Notes: generated from the letters alone by a model not told the origin. Numbered from the stretch's first letter, positions 23,989 through 32,698 are shown. The stretch: 35,853 nt of DNA from an uncultured Clostridia bacterium (GCA_947589485.1 CANQBK010000016.1:1-35853); one strand, 5' to 3'. Translations and numbers: made by a program.

Positions 23989-25017
23989 ATGGAATATAAC
24001 ATAAATCTTGGAGCGTGGCAAAGCGTTTTTGCTGTACCGACGGAAATTGTTGACAAACACATAAAGCTCGCCGGTGCCGCACAGCTTAAAGTTATACTTT
24101 GGTTCCTGCGTCACGCAGGCGAAAATTTCACGGTTGAGGATATTGCAGGTTCACTGTCAATGCAGCCCGCCGACGTCCGTGACTGTATGCAATATTGGAT
24201 TCAGACGGGAGTTATTTCTATGAACGGCAGTACGTTAGAGCCTGCCTCACAGACAAAAAGTGCCGAACCGCAAAACGAGGCGGCAGCCGAACGCTCCGAG
24301 TCGGACAAGCCTGCAGATACCGAACAAAAACCTGTTGAAGCGGCAGTTCAGAGCAAGAAAAGACTTCTTTCCCGCCCCGAAAAACCCGACGCAAAATACC
24401 TTGCACAAAGAATGACGAACGATAAGAGCATTGAATATTTAATGCAGTCGGCTGACGAAATATTCGGCAGGATAACAAGCAATAACGATAGAGCAACATT
24501 GCTGTTGATACACGAATATGACGGACTTCCCGTTGAGGTAATAATAATGCTTTTACAGTATGCGTGCAGCATAGGAAAATGTAATATGAGGTATATAGAA
24601 AAAATGGCGATTTCGTGGGCAGATGAAGAAATTACCACACTTGATGCCGCAGATAAAAAGATAAAAAAACTTACCTGCGGAAGAAATGCGGCGTCAGCGG
24701 TTCAGCGTATAATCGGCGCAGACGAACATTCGCCCACGGAAAGGGAAACGGAGCTTGCGGATACATGGATAAACAAGTGGAAGTTTACCTCCGATATGAT
24801 ACGCAAGGCGTATGAAATTTGCGTAGATACCAAGGGAAAGTATATACCGAGATATGTAAATTCGGTGCTTGAGCGGTGGTACAATTCGGGAATATCGACC
24901 GTTGAGCAGGTCGACAAGGAAAAAGCGTCAAGAAAGACAAAAAAACATAACGGATACGGAGCCACATACGATATATCCGAATACGAAAGTACGAGCATCG
25001 CCGATGAGGAGTGGTAA
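23989..25017 (+). CDS. DnaD/DnaB-like primosome protein with tandem DnaD domains
   Basis: This 342-residue replication-initiation protein belongs to the Firmicutes DnaD/DnaB family, which remodels DNA at the origin and helps bring in the replicative helicase. A winged-helix-like N-terminus (about 15-75) is followed by a charged, low-complexity linker (about 85-120). The first DnaD C-terminal domain is at about 140-215 (YDGLPVEVIIMLLQYACSIGK...YIEKMAISWADEEI) and a second at about 245-310 (WINKWKFTSDMIRKAYEICVDTKGKYIPRYVNSVLERWY). The family C-terminal YxxxxWxxxGI-like motif is seen in both. It overlaps the ribosome site of the helicase-loader gene, and this pairing supports the role. ATG 23989 is preceded by GGGGAAAG. 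Confidence 0.88.
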   Translation: MEYNINLGAWQSVFAVPTEIVDKHIKLAGAAQLKVILWFLRHAGENFTVEDIAGSLSMQPADVRDCMQYWIQTGVISMNGSTLEPASQTKSAEPQNEAAAERSESDKPADTEQKPVEAAVQSKKRLLSRPEKPDAKYLAQRMTNDKSIEYLMQSADEIFGRITSNNDRATLLLIHEYDGLPVEVIIMLLQYACSIGKCNMRYIEKMAISWADEEITTLDAADKKIKKLTCGRNAASAVQRIIGADEHSPTERETELADTWINKWKFTSDMIRKAYEICVDTKGKYIPRYVNSVLERWYNSGISTVEQVDKEKASRKTKKHNGYGATYDISEYESTSIADEEW

Positions 25018-25019
25018 CA

Positions 25020-26018
25020 ATGGGATATTCCCGTGAAATATACGAGGAAGCTGAAACAATAATGGAGCGCAGACGATTGTTTGCCGAACAGGAGGCTGAA
25101 AAACGGCGGAATCTTTTGTATATGCGTTCGCCGCGTGCGGAACAGATCGTACACGATCTTGCACGGACGTCTGTTAAAGCGGCAAAGGCGGTGTTCGGAG
25201 GTTCCGATGTTAAAAAAGAGCTTGAAAAGCTGAAAATAAAAAATCAAGCGATGCAAAAGGATTTAAAAAAAATCATATCCGAGCTTGGTTTTCCGGAAAA
25301 TTATCTTGAAGAGTGGTACAAGTGCGATAAATGCAGGGACACGGGATATATTGACGGAAAAATGTGTTCCTGTATGAAAACCCTTTTGAGAAAAACAGCA
25401 TACGAAAAGCTGAATAAAATTTCACCGCTTGCCTTATCGGATTTTGACAGCTTTTCGTTGGATTATTATTCCAAGACGCCTCTTGCCGACGGCAAACCTT
25501 CGGCATATACCGTTATGTCAAGGGTACTTAATTTTTGCCGAAAATATGCGTATGAGTTTTCCGAAAATTCACAAAGTCTGCTGTTCCAAGGCGGTCCGGG
25601 ACTCGGAAAAACACATCTGTCGCTTTCGGTCGCAAAATGTGCGATTGACAACGGATACGGCGTTATTTATGTTTCGGCGCCTGCAATACTTTCAAAGCTG
25701 GAAAACGAGCGTTTTTCCGGCAAAGCAAAAAACGAAAACACGGAACAGCTTGTAATGGACTGCGATTTGCTGATAATTGACGATTTGGGAACAGAATTTA
25801 CAACAAAGTTTTCCGTACCGGCAATATACAATATTATAAATTCCCGAACAATAATGTCAAAGCCTACAATAATAAGCACTAATCTTTCTCTTGCGGAGCT
25901 TCAGGAAAAGTACAGCTTCAGAATGGTGTCAAGGATAATAGGTATGCTGGACAGAGTTGAATTTGTGGGCAGTGATATTCGTCAGCAGAAAAGACGTGAA
26001 AGAAAAAACAGGCAGTGA
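25020..26018 (+). CDS. DnaI/DnaC-like helicase loader (AAA+ ATPase)
   Basis: This is a 332-residue ATPase that loads the replicative helicase onto DNA. The N-terminal third is charged and helical; a cysteine cluster, CDKCRDTGYIDGKMCSC, near residue 101 resembles the zinc site of B. subtilis DnaI. The AAA+ domain follows, with Walker A GGPGLGKTHLS near 187, Walker B LLIIDDLGTE near 246, sensor I IISTN, and a C-terminal RMVSRI arginine-finger region. I use ATG 25020, 2 bp after the dnaD stop with GAGGAGTGG upstream, rather than the track's GTG 25011, which overlaps that site. The 230 bp after it hold only the putative structured leader of rnr. Confidence 0.9.
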   Translation: MGYSREIYEEAETIMERRRLFAEQEAEKRRNLLYMRSPRAEQIVHDLARTSVKAAKAVFGGSDVKKELEKLKIKNQAMQKDLKKIISELGFPENYLEEWYKCDKCRDTGYIDGKMCSCMKTLLRKTAYEKLNKISPLALSDFDSFSLDYYSKTPLADGKPSAYTVMSRVLNFCRKYAYEFSENSQSLLFQGGPGLGKTHLSLSVAKCAIDNGYGVIYVSAPAILSKLENERFSGKAKNENTEQLVMDCDLLIIDDLGTEFTTKFSVPAIYNIINSRTIMSKPTIISTNLSLAELQEKYSFRMVSRIIGMLDRVEFVGSDIRQQKRRERKNRQ

Positions 26019-26045
26019 AATTAAAATTTCCGTTGAGTTTTTAAA

Positions 26046-26127
26046 TTTGCCCGAAAGACGAAAAATTTTGAGCCGTTTATTTCGGCTGTCGGAGTTTTGC
26101 TGTTATATTATGAGGACGTCGGGCAAA
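26046..26127 (+). ncRNA. candidate structured leader RNA upstream of rnr
   Basis: A 9-bp outer stem (TTTGCCCGA 26046-26054 with TCGGGCAAA 26119-26127) encloses a long hairpin: AAAATTTTG-AGCCG (26062-26075) pairs with CGGCT-GT-CGGAGTTTT (26083-26098), giving 14 pairs with a 2-nt bulge. No T-run follows, so it is not a standard terminator. It could be a cis-regulatory leader, a processing site between dnaI and rnr, or coincidence. No known class was recognised. Confidence 0.35.
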
Positions 26128-26251
26128 CAATATATGAAGATAAAATATTTACTTTCTATCGCCGAATTTGCTTATACATTAACGGATTATTTACTTATAT
26201 GATAAACGGACGTATGACGTGCGGATTCGGAAAAAATAAGGAGTCTTATTG

Positions 26252-28363
26252 ATGAATAAACAGGATAATGAAATAATCCTTGAAACTCTTAAAGAGCAGA
26301 AAGAACCTGTACTTCGGCGTGATTTACAGATTATGACGGGTCTGCTCGAAACCGAGGATTTCAATAACGCAATATCTTTTCTTGAATCAAAAGGTAAAAT
26401 CGTTATACTTAAAAGGAAAAAAATTGCGCTTCCCCAAACAGTCGGATATAAAACCGCAACGATTTCAAGGCAGTCAAAGGCGTTTTCGTTTGCACATTCC
26501 CAAACCGAGGGTGAGGAGGATATATATATACCGTCATCTTCGGCAAAGGGTTCAATGCCCGGCGATGTGGTAATGTTGAAAAATATTTATTCGACCGAAA
26601 AAGGTCCCGCCGGAGAGGTTTATAAAATACTTGAAAAAGGTTCCGGCGTTGTTACCGGCACCATAGAACGTGAGAGAGGCAAAAAGGGAAAGGCTTATAT
26701 TCTGCCCGACAGCGGCTTTTCTTACCGTATCGGCATAGTAAAGGGCGGCGAATTAAAAAGCAAAAACGGCGATAAGGTCAAAGCGGCGATTTCATACGAC
26801 AAAAAAGAGAAACGAGTACGCGCCCGTGTTATAAAAATATACGGAAATTCATCGTCGGCAAAAATTTGTTCCGACGCTATAATAGATAACTGCGGAATAC
26901 CGAGTAAATTTTCGGTAGCCGTAAAACACGAGGCGGCTTTGAAAGCGGCAATGCAGATAACGGACGATGAAATTTCAAAACGTCTTGATTTGCGTGAGGA
27001 ACCGATATTTACAATTGACGGCGAGGACGCAAAAGACCTTGACGATGCCGTGTCGGTCAAAAAACTTGATAACGGCTGGGAACTCGGCGTTCATATTGCA
27101 GATGTATCACATTATGTTACCGAGGGCAGCCGACTTGACGCAGAGGCTATGGAAAGGGGTACGTCCGTTTATTTTGCCGACAGAGTTATACCTATGCTTC
27201 CCACGGAAATATCAAACGGCTGCTGTTCCCTTAATCCAGGCGTAAAAAAACTGACATTTTCAGCCATATTAAATCTGAACGAAAAAGCGGAGCTTATCGA
27301 CTATCGCTTTGAAAAATCCGTAATAGTTTCAAAGGTAAGGGGAGTTTATTCCGAGGTAAATGCAATTTTTGACGGAACCGCAGACGAAACGGTAAAAGAA
27401 AAATATGCACCCGTGTACGATTCCTTGTCGGAGGCAAGAAAGCTCGCCGATTTGCTGAAAGAAAGAGCAAGGCTCAGGGGTAATCTTGATATTGAGAGTA
27501 CGGAGCTGCGTTTTGTGCTTGACCCTCAGGGAGTATGTGTAGGCGTTTCCTCAAGAGAAAGGGGAGAGGCTGAGGAGCTTATAGAACAGTTTATGGTCAC
27601 GGCAAATATGGCTGCCGCACTCTATGCAAAAAGTGCTAATATCCCGTTTGTATATCGTGTGCATGAGGCACCCGAACCCGAACGGCTCGATACTCTTGCA
27701 CAGCTTGCCTCAGCCTGCGGATTTGAAACACGGAGACTGAAAAGCGGAGTCCGTCAAACGGATTTGGCGGCGCTTACGGAAAAGGCAAAGGAAACAAAAT
27801 ATTCACGTCTTATATCCGCCCAAGTCCTCAGAACTATGGCAAAGGCAAAGTATGACCCGCGTCCGCTCGGACATTTCGGGTTGTCCTTGGAAGATTATTG
27901 TCATTTTACGTCGCCCATAAGACGCTACCCCGACACGTCCATACACCGCATATTGTCGGAGCTTGTAAGCGGAGAACCCATTGATAAAATAAACCGTAAA
28001 TATGCGGAATTTGCAAAGCAGTCCGCCGCTATGTCGTCCCGGCGTGAGCTGCGTGCGATGAGAGCGGAGCGAGAGGCGGAAAAATGTTATGCCGCAGAGT
28101 ATATGTGCAGGCATATCGGCGAGGAGCATAACGGAACGGTTTCGGGCATTACAAACAAGGGACTGTTTGTAATGATTGAAAACGGTATAGAGGGCTTTGT
28201 TAATTTCTCCGAAAATGAAAAATCGTTTTTTGAGTTTAACGGCACTACAACTGCAACGGACAGAAAAAGCGGTGTAAGCTATTCAATAGGGGACGAGGTA
28301 AAAATAAAGGTTATTGCGGCAAACGTTTCTCTCGGAACGGTAGATTTTTCACTGTGTGAATGA
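26252..28363 (+). CDS. rnr: ribonuclease R
   Basis: RNase R is a processive 3'-5' exoribonuclease of the RNase II family that digests structured RNA; in known bacteria it also takes part in tmRNA-linked decay. An N-terminal helix-turn-helix segment (about 1-60) precedes cold-shock-like OB domains, then the catalytic RNB domain with DGEDAKDLDDAVSV (metal-binding aspartates), GTSVYFADRVIPMLP and SPIRRYPDTSIHR. The C-terminal S1 domain (about 630-700) reads GTVSGITNKGLFVMIENGIEGF. At 703 residues it is somewhat shorter than B. subtilis RNase R because the basic tail is missing. The start is ATG 26252, 8 nt after AAGGAG; the track's TTG is one codon earlier. smpB and ssrA lie about 3-4 kb downstream. 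Confidence 0.94.
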   Translation: MNKQDNEIILETLKEQKEPVLRRDLQIMTGLLETEDFNNAISFLESKGKIVILKRKKIALPQTVGYKTATISRQSKAFSFAHSQTEGEEDIYIPSSSAKGSMPGDVVMLKNIYSTEKGPAGEVYKILEKGSGVVTGTIERERGKKGKAYILPDSGFSYRIGIVKGGELKSKNGDKVKAAISYDKKEKRVRARVIKIYGNSSSAKICSDAIIDNCGIPSKFSVAVKHEAALKAAMQITDDEISKRLDLREEPIFTIDGEDAKDLDDAVSVKKLDNGWELGVHIADVSHYVTEGSRLDAEAMERGTSVYFADRVIPMLPTEISNGCCSLNPGVKKLTFSAILNLNEKAELIDYRFEKSVIVSKVRGVYSEVNAIFDGTADETVKEKYAPVYDSLSEARKLADLLKERARLRGNLDIESTELRFVLDPQGVCVGVSSRERGEAEELIEQFMVTANMAAALYAKSANIPFVYRVHEAPEPERLDTLAQLASACGFETRRLKSGVRQTDLAALTEKAKETKYSRLISAQVLRTMAKAKYDPRPLGHFGLSLEDYCHFTSPIRRYPDTSIHRILSELVSGEPIDKINRKYAEFAKQSAAMSSRRELRAMRAEREAEKCYAAEYMCRHIGEEHNGTVSGITNKGLFVMIENGIEGFVNFSENEKSFFEFNGTTTATDRKSGVSYSIGDEVKIKVIAANVSLGTVDFSLCE

Positions 28364-28524
28364 AATATTCCCGATAAACTGCAATAATTGTATTTTATTG
28401 AAATTAAAAGGAGCTTTTGTCCGTAATTTTAAGTTTTTGTTAGGATTAACGAAATACGGCTTTATTCTTTTGAATTTTTACCCCGAATTAAAAGAATTAA
28501 AAGGAATAAATTTTAAATTTACAG

Positions 28525-28553
28525 TTGATTTTTTTTATTGTTTGTTGTATAAT
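28525..28553 (+). promoter_or_regulatory. promoter of the SRP RNA gene
   Basis: TTGATT (28525-28530), an exact 17-bp spacer and a consensus TATAAT (28548-28553). The expected start is near 28560. A perfect -10 box suits a highly expressed stable RNA. The 160 bp between rnr and this promoter are AT-rich with nothing else recognised; the track ORF 28356-28799 runs through both promoter and RNA and is rejected. Confidence 0.75.
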
Positions 28554-28559
28554 AGCTTT

Positions 28560-28759
28560 GTTGCCGTAACAGGTAAAATACAAGACAGAAACATATTTTT
28601 TGATATGTGTGCGGACAGGCGCTGTGCAACGGCGTACCGTGAACCATGTCAGGCGGGGAACCGAGCAGCATTAAGCGTGATATGCGGTGTGATGCAGTTA
28701 GTCTGTTCGTACGCATATCCGAAAATATGTGCCGTTTTTACGGTCTGTCTTGTTTTTTT
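28560..28759 (+). ncRNA. ffs: signal recognition particle RNA (scRNA)
   Basis: The universal SRP core is plain: GAACCATGTCAGG-CGG-GGAA-CCG-AGCAGCATTAA, with the GGAA tetraloop and the asymmetric loop that binds Ffh. A long helix 5 supports it: TATGTGTGCGGACAGGC (28604-28620) pairs along its length, with G-U wobbles, with GTCTGTTCGTACGCATA (28701-28717), then ACATATTTT with AAAATATGT (28722-28730), and CAAGACAG (28581-28588) with CTGTCTTG (28745-28752), followed by a T7 tail. The 5' part GTTGCCGTAACAGGTAAA may be a reduced Alu domain. At about 200 nt it lies between the short 4.5S type and the ~270-nt Bacillus type. The location before dnaX is the usual Firmicutes one. The exact ends are inferred from promoter and tail. 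Confidence 0.9.
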
Positions 28760-28803
28760 AAGTTGTTTTTGTTCTTTATATTTTTTGAAAGGGACGTGAT
28801 AAA

Positions 28804-30387
28804 ATGTATAGAGTATTATACAGAAAGTACCGTCCCCGTTTTTTTTCTGATGTTATCGGTCAGACCCAGGTAACCGATACATTAAGGAATGAGCTTAAAG
28901 CAAACAGAGCGGCACACGCTTATCTTTTTACAGGCTCAAGAGGAACGGGTAAAACTACCTGTTCAAAAATACTCGCAAAAGCCGTTAATTGTCTTGACCC
29001 TCATGACGGCGACCCGTGCGGTGTTTGTGAAATTTGTCGTGGTATTGATAACGGGAGCATAATGGACGTTGTCGAAATAGACGCGGCAAGCAACAACGGT
29101 GTCGATGATGTGCGTATGCTTCGCGAGGAGGCAAATTTTACTCCGGCAAGTGCTAAATACAGGGTTTATATTATCGACGAAGTTCACATGCTTTCAATAG
29201 GGGCGTTCAACGCTTTACTTAAAACACTGGAAGAACCGCCCGAACACGTTATATTTATACTTGCAACAACTGAGGTGCATAAACTGCCCGCAACCATAGT
29301 GTCAAGGTGTCAGCGGTTCGATTTCCGCAGAATATCGCCGCAGGATATAGCTCAAAGGTTGGAGTTTGTTTGCGGCAAAGAAAATACAGCCATAAGCCAT
29401 GAGGCGGCTCTTCTTATTGCCGGTGCGGCGGACGGTGCAATGCGCGACGCGCTTTCCCTGCTTGACCGATGTATGGGTGACGGTGCCGAAATAACGGAAG
29501 AAAGCGTCAGAAAAATGGTCGGTATTGCCGACAAGGAACACTTGTTCCGTCTTACCGAAGCTGTTGCGGAACAAAACGCCGCAGGAGCTATACAAATAGT
29601 CGGTCAGCTCTATGATTCGTCGAAAGATATGGTAAGGCTGTGTGAGGAACTGACCGAGTACTTCCGTTCGATTATGCTTATCAAGGCAATGAAACGTCCC
29701 CGTGATGTTTTGGTTATGTCGGAAGACGATTTTGCCAAAGCAAGTGCCTTGGCAGAAAAATTAAAACTCTCCTTTGTGATAGAATCTATCGGCATTTTGC
29801 AGGACTCTAAAGAAAAAATGCTTAGGGGAGCCAACAGGCGAACCGAAACGGAAATGGCGGTTATACGGCTATGTACGCCAAACAGCAGTTCGGCTGATGT
29901 TTCGGCTCTTGAATCGAGAATAGCCGCCCTTGAAAAAGCGGTGGATTCTATTAAGGCTAACGGTTTACCCCACGAAGAAAGCAAACCGGTACAGCGTGCT
30001 CTTCCGTCGGCGCCGATTAAAAGACCGACACGGGAGGAAATGGAAAAGCTCAGACGCGATGCCGTTCCTATGACACAATGGCCCGACGTCGTTGAAGATA
30101 TAAAAAAATATTCGCATACCGTAGGGTCGGGCTTTGAGGGAAGCACGGCTTATATAAGCGGAAAATACGTTTTGGTCGATTCTCGGAACGATATATGTTT
30201 TGAACTGCTCCGAAAACCTGCTCAGCGTGATAAAATGCGTGATTCCATAAAACGCATAACGGGAAAGGAATATAAGCTGGGACGATATTCCTATCCGGAC
30301 GAAGAAAAATCCGAAGATGCCCTTACAAAATTGGCGTCTGATTTAAAATCGGCGGGTATACCCGTTGAGGATATAAATAAAAAATAA
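28804..30387 (+). CDS. dnaX: DNA polymerase III subunit gamma/tau
   Basis: DnaX is the clamp-loader ATPase of the replicative polymerase. The AAA+ domain shows Walker A GSRGTGKTTCSK near 45, a zinc module CLDPHDGDPCGVCEIC, Walker B with IIDEVHMLS near 119, sensor I TTEVHKLPATIVSRCQRFDF, and the clamp-loader helical domain up to about 360. The C-terminal ~150 residues (linker with KPVQRALPSAPIKR, then MTQWPDVVEDIKKY) form the tau part that contacts the polymerase. The length of 527 aa is typical. ATG 28804 follows AAAGGGACG. I see no obvious slippery A/T heptamer of the E. coli gamma frameshift type. It heads the dnaX-ybaB-recR operon. Confidence 0.95.
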   Translation: MYRVLYRKYRPRFFSDVIGQTQVTDTLRNELKANRAAHAYLFTGSRGTGKTTCSKILAKAVNCLDPHDGDPCGVCEICRGIDNGSIMDVVEIDAASNNGVDDVRMLREEANFTPASAKYRVYIIDEVHMLSIGAFNALLKTLEEPPEHVIFILATTEVHKLPATIVSRCQRFDFRRISPQDIAQRLEFVCGKENTAISHEAALLIAGAADGAMRDALSLLDRCMGDGAEITEESVRKMVGIADKEHLFRLTEAVAEQNAAGAIQIVGQLYDSSKDMVRLCEELTEYFRSIMLIKAMKRPRDVLVMSEDDFAKASALAEKLKLSFVIESIGILQDSKEKMLRGANRRTETEMAVIRLCTPNSSSADVSALESRIAALEKAVDSIKANGLPHEESKPVQRALPSAPIKRPTREEMEKLRRDAVPMTQWPDVVEDIKKYSHTVGSGFEGSTAYISGKYVLVDSRNDICFELLRKPAQRDKMRDSIKRITGKEYKLGRYSYPDEEKSEDALTKLASDLKSAGIPVEDINKK

Positions 30388-30411
30388 AAACAGAAAACGG
30401 AGGAAAATGCA

Positions 30412-30765
30412 ATGAAAGCAAGATTACCCAAAGGTTACGAAAAAAGCGGCGGTCCGACAAATATCCAACAGCTTGCACGTCAAGCTCAGAAAATGCAGGA
30501 AGAAATGGATTCGGCAAGCAAGGAACTTGAGGAAAAGGAGTACTCTGCAACAGCAGGAGGCGGAGCGGTTACCGCTGTTGTTACCGGAAAATTGGAGGTC
30601 AAGTCTCTTGAGATAAAAAAAGATGTTGTGGACCCCGAAGATATTGATATGCTGTCCGATTTGATAATAGCTTCCGTTAATATGGCAATTAACGATGCTC
30701 GGAACGAAAGGTCCGATATAATGGACAAGATTTCGGGCGGGCTTAATGTTCCGGGACTGTTCTGA
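30412..30765 (+). CDS. YbaB/EbfC family nucleoid-associated protein
   Basis: This 117-residue DNA-binding protein is of the YbaB/EbfC family, which forms tweezers-like dimers that coat DNA. The family core is visible: [52 protein letters not shown], then [24 protein letters not shown] and a C-terminal glycine-rich LNVPGLF. The N-terminus [14 protein letters not shown] is a little longer than in E. coli. ATG 30412 follows CGGAGGAAAA. It lies 24 bp after dnaX and 2 bp before recR, the conserved order in most bacteria. Confidence 0.94.
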   Translation: MKARLPKGYEKSGGPTNIQQLARQAQKMQEEMDSASKELEEKEYSATAGGGAVTAVVTGKLEVKSLEIKKDVVDPEDIDMLSDLIIASVNMAINDARNERSDIMDKISGGLNVPGLF

Positions 30766-30767
30766 TT

Positions 30768-31370
30768 ATGCCGGAATACAGTGTAGCATCGTTATCAAGG
30801 CTTGTAGAACAATTTGAACGTTTGCCGGGTATAGGTCATAAATCGGCAACAAGGCTTGCTTATTATGTGATTTCAATGCCTGAAAGCGAAGCAAAAAAAC
30901 TTTCGGACGCGATACTTGACGCACATAAAAAAATCCACCGTTGCCGTATATGCTGCAACCTTACGGATACAGACGTCTGTTCAATATGCTCGGACGTTCG
31001 GCGCGACAAATCAATAATTTGTGTTGTTGAAAATTCCCGCGATGTTGCGGCTCTTGAAAAAACAGGTGAATTTAACGCGGTATATCATATACTCCACGGT
31101 GTTATATCGCCCATTAACGGGGTCGGTCCCGATATGATTACGGTAAAAGAGCTTCTCAGCAGGCTTAATGACGATGTTGTCAAAGAGGTTATTATGGCGA
31201 CAAATGCTACCGTTGAGGGCGAAGCAACGGCAATGTATATTTCCAAACTGATTAAGCCTTTGGGCATAAAGGTTACAAGGCTTGCATACGGTATTCCGGT
31301 GGGCGGTGACCTTGAGTATGCCGACGAAGTGACGCTTTCAAGAGCTATAAAGGGCAGAAACGAAATATAA
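30768..31370 (+). CDS. recR: recombination mediator protein RecR
   Basis: RecR works with RecF/RecO to load RecA on gapped DNA. An N-terminal helix-hairpin-helix ([16 protein letters not shown]) precedes the four-cysteine zinc motif [16 protein letters not shown] near residue 57. The TOPRIM domain follows ([37 protein letters not shown]) and the C-terminal Walker-B-like [25 protein letters not shown]. The length of 200 aa is standard. It starts 2 bp after the ybaB stop, so it is probably translated by coupling. Confidence 0.97.
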   Translation: MPEYSVASLSRLVEQFERLPGIGHKSATRLAYYVISMPESEAKKLSDAILDAHKKIHRCRICCNLTDTDVCSICSDVRRDKSIICVVENSRDVAALEKTGEFNAVYHILHGVISPINGVGPDMITVKELLSRLNDDVVKEVIMATNATVEGEATAMYISKLIKPLGIKVTRLAYGIPVGGDLEYADEVTLSRAIKGRNEI

Positions 31371-31395
31371 CCTATTCTTTGGAAAGGAGTTTTTC

Positions 31396-31860
31396 ATGGC
31401 AAAGGAATCTCTTAAAACCATAGCAAAAAACAAAAAGGCGTTTCATGAGTACTTTGTCATGGAAAGCCTTGAAGCCGGTATAGAACTTATGGGAACCGAA
31501 GTTAAATCCATAAGGCAGGGCAGGGTCAATCTTAAAGATTCATGGTGTACTGTCGATAACGGTGAAGTATTTGCAAAAGGAATCCATATAAGTCAATACG
31601 AACAGGGAAATATATATAATCACGAGCCCACAAGAGTACGGAGACTGCTTTTGCACAAAAGGGAAATTTTGCGTCTTTACGGTACTTTAAAGCAGGAGGG
31701 TTATTCCCTTGTGCCGATTTCAATGTATTTTAAAGGTTCCAAAATAAAACTTCAGATAGGACTTTGCAAGGGCAAAAAGCTGTACGATAAGCGCAGTGAT
31801 ATGGCGGCAAAGGCTGCAAAACGTGATATGGAACGTGCAGTAAAAATAAGGAACCGCTGA
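31396..31860 (+). CDS. smpB: SsrA-binding protein SmpB
   Basis: SmpB binds the tRNA-like part of tmRNA and brings it to stalled ribosomes. Family blocks include [42 protein letters not shown], then [54 protein letters not shown], and the basic C-terminal tail [19 protein letters not shown] that enters the mRNA channel. At 154 aa it is full length. ATG 31396 follows GGAAAGGAG. ssrA begins about 100 bp downstream on the same strand. Confidence 0.97.
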   Translation: MAKESLKTIAKNKKAFHEYFVMESLEAGIELMGTEVKSIRQGRVNLKDSWCTVDNGEVFAKGIHISQYEQGNIYNHEPTRVRRLLLHKREILRLYGTLKQEGYSLVPISMYFKGSKIKLQIGLCKGKKLYDKRSDMAAKAAKRDMERAVKIRNR

Positions 31861-31962
31861 TATTTCGGGATTGTGTTTTACTTGGTTTGTGCATTGAAAA
31901 TCCACGTTATATGCACCGGTATAAATGTTATACAGTATTAATATAAGTTTCATATTATATAT

Positions 31963-32318
31963 GGGGGCGTAAAGGTTTCGACAGGGAGTATGAGCTTCGG
32001 CAAGCGAGCAGCGGCACTGTGGAACCGCTATAAAATCCGCAGATTTTAAAATTAAACGACAACAATAAAACTGTTGCTATTGCCGCTTAATTAAGCGCAA
32101 TCGTTCTTAACGAAAGTACCACGGTTCATTAAGAGCGTCGATTAGTGGTGAACGTGAACAAAACAATGCTTTGGGTTTTGTCATGAATTAAAAGCTACCG
32201 AAACACGGAGTTTGCTGCCGGACGCCGTGTCGGGGGAATCTCAATTTGGCAGATGCGCTCGGAGAAAACCGTTGTAAGTGCTTTTTGGACAGGGGTTCAA
32301 TTCCCCTCGCCTCCACCA
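31963..32318 (+). ncRNA. ssrA: transfer-messenger RNA (tmRNA)
   Basis: The 5' end GGGGGCGTAAAGGTTTCGACAGGG and the 3' end GGGGTTCAATTCCCCTCGCCTCCACCA form the tRNA-Ala-like acceptor and T arm, with CCA encoded. The length is about 356 nt. The tag reading frame 32055-32090 encodes NDNNKTVAIAA followed by TAA, a typical hydrophobic -AA degradation tag. The codon aligned with the usual GCA resume codon is TTA (32052-32054). GGGGGCG and CGCCTCC pair as the acceptor stem. No clear promoter or terminator is seen immediately around it. It acts with SmpB, encoded just upstream, in ribosome rescue. Confidence 0.95.
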
Positions 32319-32380
32319 TATTTTTATATTTTGGTAGTTTAATTTAACTGAGAAGTATAGCAATAATCGCTTTTATTACT

Positions 32381-32437
32381 ATGTCATAGCTTTTTTGGTA
32401 ACACGATATGACATTTTGGTAACAAATATGGTAACAC
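32381..32437. repeat. GGTAACA repeats with flanking inverted repeat, 3' of ssrA
   Basis: TGGTAACA occurs three times in 42 bp (32396, 32417, 32429), and ATGTCATA (32381-32388) is the inverse of TATGACAT (32407-32414). The cluster lies about 65 bp past the tmRNA 3' end, a common integration target for mobile elements. No integrase gene is present in the window. The rest of 32319-32698 is AT-rich and holds a terminator-like hairpin and the apt promoter. Confidence 0.45.
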
Positions 32438-32563
32438 CAAACCGTTGATTTTTTAATACTTTCCTATTATATAATAGATTTAAGAAGAGTGTCGTTAAGT
32501 ATATTATATTTAGGCTCTATGTCAATAGTTGGGGTAAACCGGAAAAAAGTATATTAGAATAAG

Positions 32564-32597
32564 CAAGCGATAACAAATCAAGCTGTCGCTTGTTTTG
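32564..32597 (+). terminator. terminator-like hairpin, sister of the one at 13570
   Basis: CAAGCGA (32564-32570) pairs with TCGCTTG (32586-32592), followed by TTTTG. Over 34 nt it differs from the terminator at 13570-13603 at only about five positions. It lies directly upstream of the apt promoter, so it may end transcription coming from ssrA. Confidence 0.5.
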
Positions 32598-32600
32598 TGT

Positions 32601-32629
32601 TTGACAAGAAAAGATATGTAAAATACGAT
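32601..32629 (+). promoter_or_regulatory. apt promoter
   Basis: A perfect TTGACA (32601-32606), a 17-bp spacer and TACGAT (32624-32629). The start codon is 70 nt downstream. I see no PurR box or purine riboswitch in the leader. Confidence 0.6.
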
Positions 32630-32698
32630 TACGGAAACGCTTGAAAAACTTGTAACCGTAAGCATTACGTTTAAGAATTTTAATAAGGAGATGGAGTT

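Noticed and set aside
25957-26202. 81-aa ORF overlapping the end of the helicase-loader gene
   Set aside because: It overlaps dnaI out of frame, has no ribosome site, and its 3' part coincides with the structured rnr leader.
28356-28799. 147-aa ORF between rnr and dnaX
   Set aside because: It runs through the SRP RNA promoter and gene, has no good ribosome site and a Phe/Cys-rich composition typical of a chance frame.
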